A stretch of 9,223 nt of DNA from Lactobacillaceae bacterium (GCA_031261865.1 JAISIV010000137.1:1-9223); one strand, 5' to 3'. Counted from the stretch's first letter, positions 1-6,879 are shown. Notes: generated by a model from the letters alone, not told the origin. Numbers and translations: made by a program.

Positions 1-278
1 CGCTCTTCTTCTCGATATCCAACCAATTTCAACTTCTCAAGAGTTACTTCGTTTCGGTAGGCAAAGATTCAATCATTGTTTATCTTGTTCACGTCCCATT
101 GGCGTCTATTGTAAGAGTATTACTGACAAAAATTGGATTCGTAGAACCTATACTTTTAACATTTCTGAGTCTGGTACTGGTTTGGCTAGTGTCAACATTT
201 TCAATCTGGTTATCCCATAAAATTAGATTAGTTGATTTTATATTTTATCCAAACGATTTATTAAGGAAGAAGGTTTAG
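1..278 (+). CDS. Membrane acyltransferase, C-terminal end (partial)
   Basis: This is the last 91 codons of a gene that begins upstream; the reading frame starts at base 3 and ends at TAG 276-278. The visible protein is very hydrophobic. It contains GKDSIIVYLVHVPLA, which resembles the G-x-S-x-x-x-Y-L-x-H segment near the end of acyltransferase-3 (PF01757) proteins, including the fucose 4-O-acetylase-like group. A further membrane segment (about 25 residues rich in L, V and F) and a short basic tail follow. Proteins of this family sit in the cytoplasmic membrane and transfer acyl groups, usually acetyl, to sugars of surface glycans. The next gene starts one base after this stop and is a relative, so the two are probably co-transcribed and translationally coupled. 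The catalytic N-terminal part is outside the window, so substrate and activity cannot be judged. Confidence 0.72.
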   Translation, partial: LFFSISNQFQLLKSYFVSVGKDSIIVYLVHVPLASIVRVLLTKIGFVEPILLTFLSLVLVWLVSTFSIWLSHKIRLVDFIFYPNDLLRKKV

Positions 279-279
279 G

Positions 280-1341
280 ATGACGCGTCGAAAGTATTTA
301 GATTATCTAGCAATCGCGGCGACGATTGTAGTTGTGTTTTATCACGCAATGAGAGATGCTATGGCATCCTCGGGTAATCCCCGGCAGCAATTATTTATCG
401 GTATTTTCCAGTCATTGCTTCAATATGGCGTGCCGTTATTTTTTATGGCCTCTGGTGCAAAACTTTTAAATCCAAAAAATAGTAATGACTTAAAGGCGTT
501 TTTGAAAAAAAGAGTGCTTAGAATTGGAGTACCTTTCTTAACTTGGAATTTCATTACATATGTTGGAGTGTCATTATTTTTGCCAAGCTATTATGGCAAC
601 AGCGGAGTGAATGGTAGGGGTATGTTTACTGGCATGTCATTTGGGGTAATTGATTTCTTTAACCGCCTATTAACTAACCGCGTTATGAGTGTGTATTGGT
701 ATATTTATGTTTTGATTGGTTTGTATTTATTGGTACCAATTCTTTCGTCTTTTTTTACTAGGGAAAATATGAAATTAATTCAATATACCTTTGCAATCAG
801 TTTAATTTTTGTATCAGTTTTACCTTTAATTTATCAATTAATTGGGGTGACAAATCCGTTTCCGGTTGAATTAGGAATTTATTCGCAATATTTCATTCTT
901 GGTTGGTTATTGGATCGCCTTGAATTTAAAAGGACCACGAAAATTGTGCTCGTGGTCAGCGGGATAATAGTTTTAGTTTGGTCTGTTTTTTATAATTATG
1001 GAATCGAACATTCAACTGGTATTTTTCCTAGCGACGGACCTTTTATTCAGTTGAATTTCTTACCTTCAGTAATCGTCAGCTCAATGTTGTTCATTTTGTT
1101 AAGACAGTTGAACAATATCGAAACATCTCAAAAATTTGATATCGCCGCACAAACTGGAGCAATTTTAACCTTTGGAGTTTATCTTTCTCACCGTCTAGTT
1201 ATGGGTGTGATAGGAAAAATATTACCCAGTACGGAATTGTTTGTGACCATGGCATTGATTCCTAGTGTCACGATTCTTTTAAGTTTTGCAATGATATACA
1301 TTGTTTCTAAAACACCTTTCATTAAAAAAATTTTCTTATAA
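280..1341 (+). CDS. Acyltransferase-3 family membrane protein (WecH/COG3274-like)
   Basis: A 353-residue multi-pass membrane protein with about ten hydrophobic segments. The N-terminus (YLDYL...VVVFYHA, His22), PLFFMASGA at 52-60, YWYIYVLIGLYLLVPIL at 139-155 and FGVYLSH at 298-304 fit the acyltransferase-3 family, in particular the surface-polysaccharide O-acyltransferases related to WecH. Members transfer acyl groups, usually acetyl, to envelope glycans; the acceptor here is unknown. The ATG at 280 follows a purine-rich AAGGAAGAAGG at 263-273 and lies one base after the stop of the upstream relative. Oddity: the family's R-x10-H motif in the first membrane helix has Ala11 (codon 310-312) where Arg is expected, while His22 is kept. 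The enzyme may be impaired or may use another residue. The gene ends in a terminator shared with the convergent LCP gene. Confidence 0.82.
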   Translation: MTRRKYLDYLAIAATIVVVFYHAMRDAMASSGNPRQQLFIGIFQSLLQYGVPLFFMASGAKLLNPKNSNDLKAFLKKRVLRIGVPFLTWNFITYVGVSLFLPSYYGNSGVNGRGMFTGMSFGVIDFFNRLLTNRVMSVYWYIYVLIGLYLLVPILSSFFTRENMKLIQYTFAISLIFVSVLPLIYQLIGVTNPFPVELGIYSQYFILGWLLDRLEFKRTTKIVLVVSGIIVLVWSVFYNYGIEHSTGIFPSDGPFIQLNFLPSVIVSSMLFILLRQLNNIETSQKFDIAAQTGAILTFGVYLSHRLVMGVIGKILPSTELFVTMALIPSVTILLSFAMIYIVSKTPFIKKIFL

Positions 1342-1343
1342 CT

Positions 1344-1387
1344 AAAAAACCTTGAGATTCCAAATTGAATTGAATCTCAAGGTTTTT
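1344..1387. terminator. Bidirectional intrinsic terminator
   Basis: A perfect 16-bp inverted repeat (1345-1360 with 1372-1387) around an 11-base loop. The outer pairs are A/T runs, so each strand reads a G+C-containing stem followed by a U tract. It sits between the convergent acyltransferase gene (stop 1339-1341) and LCP gene (stop codon 1389-1391 on the minus strand), ending one base before the latter. It should stop transcription from both sides. Confidence 0.9.
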
Positions 1388-1388
1388 A

Positions 1389-2600
1389 TTAATAATAAGA
1401 GCTTTGTTCAACGTAAGTTCCAGTACTTGGATCGTAAATCGAAATTGAGTTATCAGTCAGTTTGACACCTGTTTTACTTGTATCAACTGTGCCACCAAAA
1501 TCGGTTCCAGTGTCGGCTTTTTTAAGACCTAAGCTCTTTCTTAAAACATCGGTAATACGTTGTTTTTCAGTTTTACCCATGACCTCAAAAGCAACAGTGA
1601 TTCCATCAACTGGATAACCAACGCTAATACCGTGAATGTTGTCGGACTTAATCTTCTTGATCGCACTGCGATATTTGGTAGCGATTGTCGTCATCTCATC
1701 GAATGTTAAATCGGTTTGCAAATTTCCACTCATTTTTTTAAGGAATTTTTGATTTAGGGTCTGAGAGATTAATTCTGCAGGCTTCTTACTGATAGCTGTC
1801 AAAATTAGTCGTTGACGTAGCTGACGACCATAATCTCCTAAGGGATCGGTCTTACGCATTCTGGCGAAAGCTAAGGCATCGGCTCCGTTCATAATGTTAT
1901 AGTCTTTAGTTCCTTCCGGAGTAGTAATACTAAAATCGGAACTGCCTTCAGTGAAGTGGTAAATTTTTTGTCCAGCAGTAGATCCTTCATCATCTGGATC
2001 AAAATCAAAAGTCAGAGGACTTGAAACTTTGACACCACCGATTGCGTTTACGACGCTTTCGAGCGCATGCATGTTTACCAGTGCGTAATAATCGATTGGA
2101 ATATTTAGCCATTTTTGCAGTAACTTAATCAGAGTTTCCGGGTGACCTTCATTATCTGCATTCCCATTGCTGTCATACTCATAGGCGGCGTTTAACTTTT
2201 GAGGGAATGAAGTCCCTGGTATAGCCACCATCGAATCACGGGGAATCGAAACCATGGTTGTTGTTTTGGTTTTTGGATTTATGGTTGCAATAATCATTGA
2301 ATCAGTACGCCCGATATAATCTCGTCCAATTTCACCAGTATCGGTTCCTAGAAGAAGGATTGAAACCGGTCGTCCTTCGTTTAAGACGGCGCCAACGTCT
2401 CGAGCCTTTTTTGCAGTATATTTTGTGTACGAACCACTAATCGCTCCACTGGTATTGAAATAGGCATAAGCGAAGAGAATTAAGAAAACTGAAAAAATTC
2501 CACCAAACAAAAGTAATATTGTATTTCTAATTCGGTGGTTTTTTTTCTTTACTGGTTTTCGACGCCTAATTGGTCTATTGTTTTGTTGAAAATTATTCAT
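1389..2600 (-). CDS. LytR-CpsA-Psr (LCP) family cell-wall glycopolymer ligase
   Basis: A 403-residue protein with a basic cytoplasmic N-terminus (residues 1-26), one membrane anchor (about 27-47) and an extracellular LCP domain. Family hallmarks are present: LLLGTDTGE at 82-90, GRTDS at 97-101, SIPRD at 118-122, DYYALVNM at 170-177 and FARMRKTDPLGDYGRQ at 245-260. The Asp/Arg residues that bind the polyprenyl-pyrophosphate head group and metal are therefore kept. LCP proteins move teichoic acid or polysaccharide from undecaprenyl carriers to peptidoglycan. The ATG is preceded by a weak purine stretch (GTGAGAAAG). The upstream gene is a paralog with a terminator between them, so this one probably has its own promoter near 2630-2635. 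Compared with its paralog it lacks the long Thr/Ser-rich tail and ends in a short Tyr-containing tail. The LCP assignment is firm; the polymer is unknown. Confidence 0.93.
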   Translation of the reverse strand: MNNFQQNNRPIRRRKPVKKKNHRIRNTILLLFGGIFSVFLILFAYAYFNTSGAISGSYTKYTAKKARDVGAVLNEGRPVSILLLGTDTGEIGRDYIGRTDSMIIATINPKTKTTTMVSIPRDSMVAIPGTSFPQKLNAAYEYDSNGNADNEGHPETLIKLLQKWLNIPIDYYALVNMHALESVVNAIGGVKVSSPLTFDFDPDDEGSTAGQKIYHFTEGSSDFSITTPEGTKDYNIMNGADALAFARMRKTDPLGDYGRQLRQRLILTAISKKPAELISQTLNQKFLKKMSGNLQTDLTFDEMTTIATKYRSAIKKIKSDNIHGISVGYPVDGITVAFEVMGKTEKQRITDVLRKSLGLKKADTGTDFGGTVDTSKTGVKLTDNSISIYDPSTGTYVEQSSYY

Positions 2601-2629
2601 GTCTTTCTCACTAAAATTTTTATCACCCT

Positions 2630-2635
2630 ATATTA
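2630..2635 (-). promoter_or_regulatory. Candidate -10 box for the shorter LCP gene
   Basis: On the minus strand this reads TAATAT, about 30 bases upstream of the ATG at 2600, inside the 107-bp gap between the two LCP genes. No good -35 box is visible at normal spacing. It is proposed mainly because a terminator upstream should cut off read-through from the first LCP gene. Weak call. Confidence 0.35.
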
Positions 2636-2671
2636 TCGGCTTTTCAGTTTGCTTGTATTAAAAAGTTAAGA

Positions 2672-2702
2672 AAAAAATAACCACAAGTGAATACTTGTGG
2701 TT
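2672..2702 (-). terminator. Intrinsic terminator of the longer LCP gene
   Basis: A perfect 10-bp stem (2679-2688 with 2693-2702) and a 4-base loop. On the minus strand the stem is followed by a run of T (A-rich 2671-2678 on the plus strand). It starts 6 bases after the stop codon of the longer LCP gene (2708-2710). It implies that the two LCP genes are mostly separate transcription units. Confidence 0.88.
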
Positions 2703-2707
2703 AGGTA

Positions 2708-4096
2708 TTAGTTACTAGTTCCGTTTTCGGTTGTAGTTGTATCTGTTTGTGTATTTGTTGTATCTGTAATGGTGCCCGTATCAGTTGAAGTATCTTGAGT
2801 AGTAGTCGTGTCGGTTGTACTGGTTTGCGTTTGCCCATAACCATTACTAGTTCCATAGTAGCCAGAATAACTAGTAGTTGGCCCATAAGTTGTAGTTTCA
2901 CTAGAAGTTGATGAGTCCACAACTGTTGCAGTGGTTTCAGAACCATCAATTGAATTGTCACCAAGGACCAAATTGAGACCATCTGGTAACTCGCCACCGA
3001 AGTCGGTACCGGTTTTAGCTTTTTTCAAGCCGAGATTTTTTCGAACCATATCGGTAATCTCTTGTTTTTGGGTTTTACCGACCAATTGCCAAGATAATCC
3101 AGCATATTCAACAGTGTTGTAAGTTTCGCCACCAGTTGATTTGATATGTTTAACGGCGTTTAGATATTTTGATGCAATGGCAGTCATGTCATCAAAAGTT
3201 AAATCAGTTTTCAAATTTTTAGCCATTGACTTTAAGAACTTTTCGTTTAACGCTTGAGAAATTAATTCAGTGGGGTGTTTTGCGATAGCTGTCAAAATCA
3301 AACGCTGACGAATTTGACGACCGTAATCTCCAAGTGGATCAGTCTTACGCATACGAGCAAATGCTAGCGCATCATCTCCATTCATTTTGTCGTATTCAGT
3401 CGTACCTTCTGGAGTTGTAATACTGAATTTAGAACTTCCTTCAGTGAAGTGATAAATTTTTTGACCAGCCGTAGATCCTTCATCGTCCGGATCGAAATCA
3501 AACGTCAAAGGACTAACAACGCTTACTCCACCAATTTGATTAATTAAAGTTACTAAAGCGTTCATGTTAACTAATGCATAGTAATCAATCGGTACATTGA
3601 GCCAATCTTGGATTAGTTTAATAGTGGTTTCAGGTGAGCCATTATTATCAAAACCACCATCGAGAGAATATTCATACGCGGCATTTATTTTTTGTGGGAA
3701 GATATCCTTATTCCCAGGAATTGAAACTATCGCGTCTCGAGGGAACGAAACCATGGTTGTGGTTTTTTTCTTTGGATTCATAGTCATTAGAATGATTGTG
3801 TCCGTACGGCCAGTATAGTCACGGCCAATTTCACCGGTATCTGTTCCTAAAAGGAGGATTGAAATTGGACGACCATCATTCAAAACGCTGTTTACATCGC
3901 GAGCTTTTTTGGCGTTGTAGTTAGTATGTGAACCCTGAAGGGCATTAGCGGTATTTGCGTAAGCCACCGCAAGGAATACTAAAGCGATCGACAACAGTGA
4001 TCCAAAAGTTACCAGGACGATGTTTCTAACTAGGTGAGGGTTTCTTTTTTTGTTGAGGGATTTTATCTTTGTTTTTTTCTTATTAAATAAAGCCAT
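2708..4096 (-). CDS. LytR-CpsA-Psr (LCP) family ligase with Thr/Ser-rich tail
   Basis: A 462-residue paralog of the neighbouring LCP protein: basic N-terminus (1-24), one membrane segment (about 25-47) and an LCP domain with LLLGTDTGE at 81-89, GRTDT at 96-100, SFPRD at 117-121, DYYALVNM at 171-178 and FARMRKTDPLGDYGRQ at 246-261. All expected catalytic and lipid-phosphate-binding positions are kept, so it should be an active glycopolymer-peptidoglycan ligase on the outer membrane face. The stretch at about 195-222 is identical to the paralog over 28 residues. It differs in a tail from about 384 to the end, nearly all T, S, D, G, Q, N and Y and probably disordered or wall-spanning. The ATG has GGAG at normal spacing (plus-strand CTCC at 4102-4105). 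It is transcribed divergently from the VanY-like gene across 85 bp and ends in its own terminator. Confidence 0.93.
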   Translation of the reverse strand: MALFNKKKTKIKSLNKKRNPHLVRNIVLVTFGSLLSIALVFLAVAYANTANALQGSHTNYNAKKARDVNSVLNDGRPISILLLGTDTGEIGRDYTGRTDTIILMTMNPKKKTTTMVSFPRDAIVSIPGNKDIFPQKINAAYEYSLDGGFDNNGSPETTIKLIQDWLNVPIDYYALVNMNALVTLINQIGGVSVVSPLTFDFDPDDEGSTAGQKIYHFTEGSSKFSITTPEGTTEYDKMNGDDALAFARMRKTDPLGDYGRQIRQRLILTAIAKHPTELISQALNEKFLKSMAKNLKTDLTFDDMTAIASKYLNAVKHIKSTGGETYNTVEYAGLSWQLVGKTQKQEITDMVRKNLGLKKAKTGTDFGGELPDGLNLVLGDNSIDGSETTATVVDSSTSSETTTYGPTTSYSGYYGTSNGYGQTQTSTTDTTTTQDTSTDTGTITDTTNTQTDTTTTENGTSN

Positions 4097-4106
4097 ACAT
4101 TCTCCA

Positions 4107-4119
4107 TTATTTACTCATA
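4107..4119. repeat. Direct repeat copy 1 in divergent promoter region
   Basis: TTATTTACTCATA here and TTATTCACTCATA at 4151-4163 match at 12 of 13 bases, 44 bp apart, roughly four helical turns. This copy lies 11 bp upstream of the ATG of the longer LCP gene, close to its ribosome binding site. It may be an operator half or just AT-rich chance. Confidence 0.35.
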
Positions 4120-4150
4120 ATATTCTACCGGTTTTCTAGTATTTTGGCCT

Positions 4151-4163
4151 TTATTCACTCATA
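4151..4163. repeat. Direct repeat copy 2 in divergent promoter region
   Basis: Second copy of the 13-bp repeat (TTATTCACTCATA). It directly abuts the TATAAT box at 4164-4169, where a bound protein would block or help polymerase at the VanY-like gene. No regulator gene is near, so the function is unproven. Confidence 0.35.
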
Positions 4164-4169
4164 TATAAT
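4164..4169 (+). promoter_or_regulatory. Candidate -10 box for the VanY-like operon
   Basis: A consensus TATAAT 12 bases before the ATG at 4182. Transcription would start near 4176 and leave a leader of about 6 bases. No clear -35 is seen (the region at 4141-4146 is ATTTTG) and there is no TGN extension, so strength or activator need is uncertain. No other good -10 box for a plus-strand start is obvious in the 85-bp gap. Confidence 0.5.
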
Positions 4170-4181
4170 TAGTTACGTCTT

Positions 4182-4889
4182 ATGAAAAAAAATATCTTAT
4201 TTGTCATTCTTGGAGCTATGATTGCTTTACTAGTGGCGGTGTTTATTAATCTCAATTCGAACACGGTTGACAATAAAAAAGCACTTAACGTTAATTTGTC
4301 CAATTGGAAATATTATTTGGTAAACGAAAATAATCCAATTACGTCTGAAATCACCTTCAAAAAAGCTTCGATTGCCGGAACCGGAGGTTCAACAATCAAA
4401 GTGGATTCGCGGATAAAAAAACCTTTACAGAATTTATTAAACGCCGCAAGTAAAGCTGGTTATAAAGTGTCCTTAATTTCTGGTTATCAATCTTTAGCTT
4501 CTCAAGATGCGACTTACAATCAAGCATTACAAAAAGCCAGTCTAAAAGAAGCAGTAACTGATTTGGCGGGGATGCAGAAGATTATTGAAAAAGTTCGTAA
4601 GGAAATAATTAATCCTGGTGCTAATGAGTATCCGACTGGTTTAGCAGTAGATATGGCAACAGTTGCTGCATTAGACAAATACCCTAATTTGTCGACCAAA
4701 ATAGCCGATACCAAAAGTCAACAATGGCTTATCAAAAATGCTCCTAATTATGGGTTCATTGTCCGCCAGAAGAATCAGCCCTGGCATTTTAGATATGTTG
4801 GCATTAATTCGGCTAGATACATAACTAATAATGACTTAACATTAGAAGAGTACATTGGAAGAGTTCAACAAGAGGAGAAAAAGAAATGA
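4182..4889 (+). CDS. VanY-like (peptidase M15B) membrane-anchored protein, active site altered
   Basis: A 235-residue protein with an N-terminal signal-anchor (MKKN then hydrophobic residues 5-23) and an extracellular domain of the VanY D,D-/L,D-carboxypeptidase family. Family landmarks are the W-x-x-x-LVN stretch (42-48), SGYQS (100-104), PTGLAVDM (151-158) and QPWHFRYVG (199-207). Active family members trim peptidoglycan stem peptides with a zinc held by His, Asp and His and a catalytic Glu, in motifs S-x-H-x-x-G-x-A-x-D and E-x-x-H. Here Asp157 and His202 are kept, but the first zinc-ligand His is Tyr150 and the catalytic Glu is Gln199. The Arg usual in SGYRS is Gln103. It is therefore probably inactive or has a changed function. 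The ATG at 4182 has no Shine-Dalgarno but gives the proper MKKN signal-anchor; the next ATG (4218) is only 2 bases from a GGAG and would lose the charged end. It overlaps the kinase gene by 4 bases (ATGA). Confidence 0.85.
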   Translation: MKKNILFVILGAMIALLVAVFINLNSNTVDNKKALNVNLSNWKYYLVNENNPITSEITFKKASIAGTGGSTIKVDSRIKKPLQNLLNAASKAGYKVSLISGYQSLASQDATYNQALQKASLKEAVTDLAGMQKIIEKVRKEIINPGANEYPTGLAVDMATVAALDKYPNLSTKIADTKSQQWLIKNAPNYGFIVRQKNQPWHFRYVGINSARYITNNDLTLEEYIGRVQQEEKKK

Positions 4890-5515
4890 TTGTATTAGCT
4901 GGAACTATCGGGGCAGGAAAAACGAGTCTAACTGACTTAATTTCAAAAAAATATAATTCAACTGCCTACTACGAGAGTGTTGAGGACAATCCAATTCTGC
5001 CTCTCTTCTACGAAGATCCCAACAAATACGGTTTTCTACTCCAAATTTATTTCATGAACTGGCGTATGGAACAAATTAAAGCGGCTCAAAAAAATAAATT
5101 GGACGTGATTGACCGTTCTATATATGAAGATTCATTAATGTTTCAAATGAATGCCGATTTAGGAAGAGCTACACAAACCGAAGTTGATATTCATAAATCA
5201 CTGCTTGATAACATGATGGAAACTTTGGTTGGAGTACCTGCAAAAGATCCAGATTTGCTAATCCATATTAAAGTTAGCCTAGATACAATGCTTTCACGAA
5301 TCTCAAAAAGAGGTCGTGATTACGAACAAGATCCTAGTTTGTATGACTACTATAAAACTCTAAATGATCGCTACGTGGAATTTTATGAAAACTACGACCG
5401 CGGACCCAAGCTACAAATTGATGGCGATGTTTATGATTTTGTTGATAGTTCGGACGCAGCGCAACGAGTAATGGAAATGATTGACAATAAACTAAAGGAA
5501 ATAGGTATTGCTTAA
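4886..5515 (+). CDS. Deoxynucleoside kinase (dAK/dGK family)
   Basis: A 209-residue cytoplasmic kinase that phosphorylates deoxynucleosides to monophosphates for nucleotide salvage. It has the P-loop GTIGAGKT (6-13), Glu30 in the YYESVEDNP segment expected to act at the sugar, the DRS motif with following residues (DRSIYED, 76-82) and an Arg-rich lid RISKRGRDYEQ (138-148). Length is usual for the deoxyadenosine/deoxyguanosine kinases of Gram-positive bacteria; I cannot tell which base is preferred. The ATG at 4886 follows GAGGAG at 4872-4877 with good spacing and overlaps the stop of the VanY-like gene; its own stop overlaps the serS ATG by one base. The adjacency to serS is old: Bacillus subtilis also carries deoxynucleoside kinase genes next to serS. 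Lactobacilli often carry two tandem kinases; only one is here. Confidence 0.93.
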   Translation: MIVLAGTIGAGKTSLTDLISKKYNSTAYYESVEDNPILPLFYEDPNKYGFLLQIYFMNWRMEQIKAAQKNKLDVIDRSIYEDSLMFQMNADLGRATQTEVDIHKSLLDNMMETLVGVPAKDPDLLIHIKVSLDTMLSRISKRGRDYEQDPSLYDYYKTLNDRYVEFYENYDRGPKLQIDGDVYDFVDSSDAAQRVMEMIDNKLKEIGIA

Positions 5516-6828
5516 TGTTGGATATTAAATATTTGAGAGCTAACCCTGAAGAAGCGGGTAAACGTCTATATGATCGTGGCGTTACTGGCAATGAATTAGA
5601 AACTTTATTAGCAGATGATGCCAAAAGGCGAGATGTAATTGTTGAAGTAGAGGTTTTAAAAGCTCAACGCAATCAAGAAACCGAAAAAATTGCTGCAAGC
5701 AAACGTGCTGGCGACAACGATGCAGCAAATAAAGCGATTGCTGAAATGCAACGTGTCAACCAAGAAATCAAAGCTCTCGATGAAAAGCTCGCTGAAATTG
5801 ACGCAAACGTCGCAAACCAAATTGCACACCTACCAAATCTAGCCCATGAAGACGTTCCCGTTGGAGTTGACGAAGAAGCAAATGTGGAAGTTAATCGTTG
5901 GGAACCGGCTGACTATCAGAATCGTCCCCATGCTTTTGAAAAGAAGCCAGAATGGTTAAAGGCTCACTATGAAATTGGTGAAGAATTAGGGATTCTTGAT
6001 TTTGAAAGAGGAGCTAAAGTTTCCGGCGCTCGTTTCTTGTACTACGTGGGGGCAGGTGCTCGTCTAGAACGTGCCGTGTATAACTTCATGCTTGATGAAC
6101 ATCAAAAAGAAGGCTATACCGAAATTCTTCCTCCGTACTTAGTGACTTATGATTCGATGTTTGCTACGGGTCAATATCCAAAATTTGAAGAAGACGCTTA
6201 TCAGACTAAAGGCGACAATCTAAGTCTTATTCCAACTGCAGAAGTTGCACTTGTTAATTGGCGTCGTGATGAAGTTATTCCGGATAACGAATTGCCAATA
6301 AGTGTAACTGCTTTAAGCCCAGCCTTCCGTCAAGAAGCTGGATCTGCCGGTAAGGACACTAGAGGCCTGATCCGTTTGCACCAATTCAATAAAGTCGAAA
6401 TGGTTAAATTCACTAAACCAGAAGATAGTTATGAACAACTAGAAATGATGCGCGAAAATGCCGCCAATATTCTTGAAAAGTTACAACTGCCTTATCACAC
6501 CATCGTGTTATCGACTGGAGATATGGGCTTTGGTGCTTCAAAAACTTACGATCTTGAAGTTTGGTTCCCAGAGCAAGAACGCTATCGCGAAATTTCATCT
6601 GTGTCTAATGATGAAGATTTCCAGGGTCGTCGGGCACATATTCAATATCGTGACGAAAACGGAAAATTACAATTTGTCCACACCTTAAATGGCTCTGGAT
6701 TAGCAGTTGGTCGTGCAGTGGCTGCCATTTTGGAAAATTATCAAAACGAAGATGGATCAATTACGATTCCTGAAGTTTTGGTTCCATATTTTGGCGACAC
6801 TAAGATCGACAAAACTAACGCTAAATAA
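5515..6828 (+). CDS. serS: Seryl-tRNA synthetase
   Basis: A 437-residue class II aminoacyl-tRNA synthetase that charges tRNA-Ser (and tRNA-Sec where present) with serine. The N-terminal part (about 25-105, rich in K, E, A and Q) is the long antiparallel coiled coil that grips the tRNA-Ser variable arm. The catalytic core shows IPTAEVAL (239-246), motif 2 with FRQEAGSAGKDTRGLIRLHQF (271-291), EISSVSNDEDFQGRR (359-373) and motif 3 LNGSGLAVGRA (391-401). Length is ordinary for the family (about 420-430 plus a short C-terminal tail). The ATG at 5515 shares a base with the kinase stop (TAATG), so it probably depends on translational coupling; the purine stretch AAAGGAAATAGG lies 10-21 bases upstream. 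No T-box leader is seen upstream of the operon, unlike many Firmicute serS genes. A strong terminator follows. Confidence 0.98.
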   Translation: MLDIKYLRANPEEAGKRLYDRGVTGNELETLLADDAKRRDVIVEVEVLKAQRNQETEKIAASKRAGDNDAANKAIAEMQRVNQEIKALDEKLAEIDANVANQIAHLPNLAHEDVPVGVDEEANVEVNRWEPADYQNRPHAFEKKPEWLKAHYEIGEELGILDFERGAKVSGARFLYYVGAGARLERAVYNFMLDEHQKEGYTEILPPYLVTYDSMFATGQYPKFEEDAYQTKGDNLSLIPTAEVALVNWRRDEVIPDNELPISVTALSPAFRQEAGSAGKDTRGLIRLHQFNKVEMVKFTKPEDSYEQLEMMRENAANILEKLQLPYHTIVLSTGDMGFGASKTYDLEVWFPEQERYREISSVSNDEDFQGRRAHIQYRDENGKLQFVHTLNGSGLAVGRAVAAILENYQNEDGSITIPEVLVPYFGDTKIDKTNAK

Positions 6829-6842
6829 ATATTTTTTAACTT

Positions 6843-6871
6843 AAAGGGGTTCGTTCGATAACCCCTTTTTT
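6843..6871 (+). terminator. Intrinsic terminator after serS
   Basis: A 9-bp stem AAAGGGGTT (6843-6851) with AACCCCTTT (6860-6868), an 8-base loop and a T run through 6871. It ends the VanY-like/kinase/serS operon 14 bases past the serS stop. The T run is directly followed by the -10 box of the MFS gene. Confidence 0.93.
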
Positions 6872-6879
6872 GCTACAAT
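6871..6879 (+). promoter_or_regulatory. Extended -10 promoter of the MFS gene
   Basis: TGCTACAAT: a TGN extension followed by TACAAT (6874-6879), one base from consensus. Transcription would begin near 6886, about 3 bases before the ATG at 6889. A -35 would have to lie inside the serS terminator hairpin (6850-6856, TTCGTTC) and is poor, which is tolerable for an extended -10 promoter. Confidence 0.6.

Noticed and set aside
2711..2947. Repeated short units as a possible CRISPR or tandem repeat array
   Set aside because: The units are in-frame Thr/Asp/Ser codons of irregular length without constant repeats or spacers.
2701..2997. Second minus-strand frame of 98 codons
   Set aside because: Low-complexity alternative frame of the Thr-rich LCP tail; no ribosome binding site and it overlaps the terminator.
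1389..4096. Both LCP genes as one operon
   Set aside because: A strong terminator follows the first gene at 2672-2702, so separate transcription with some read-through is more likely.
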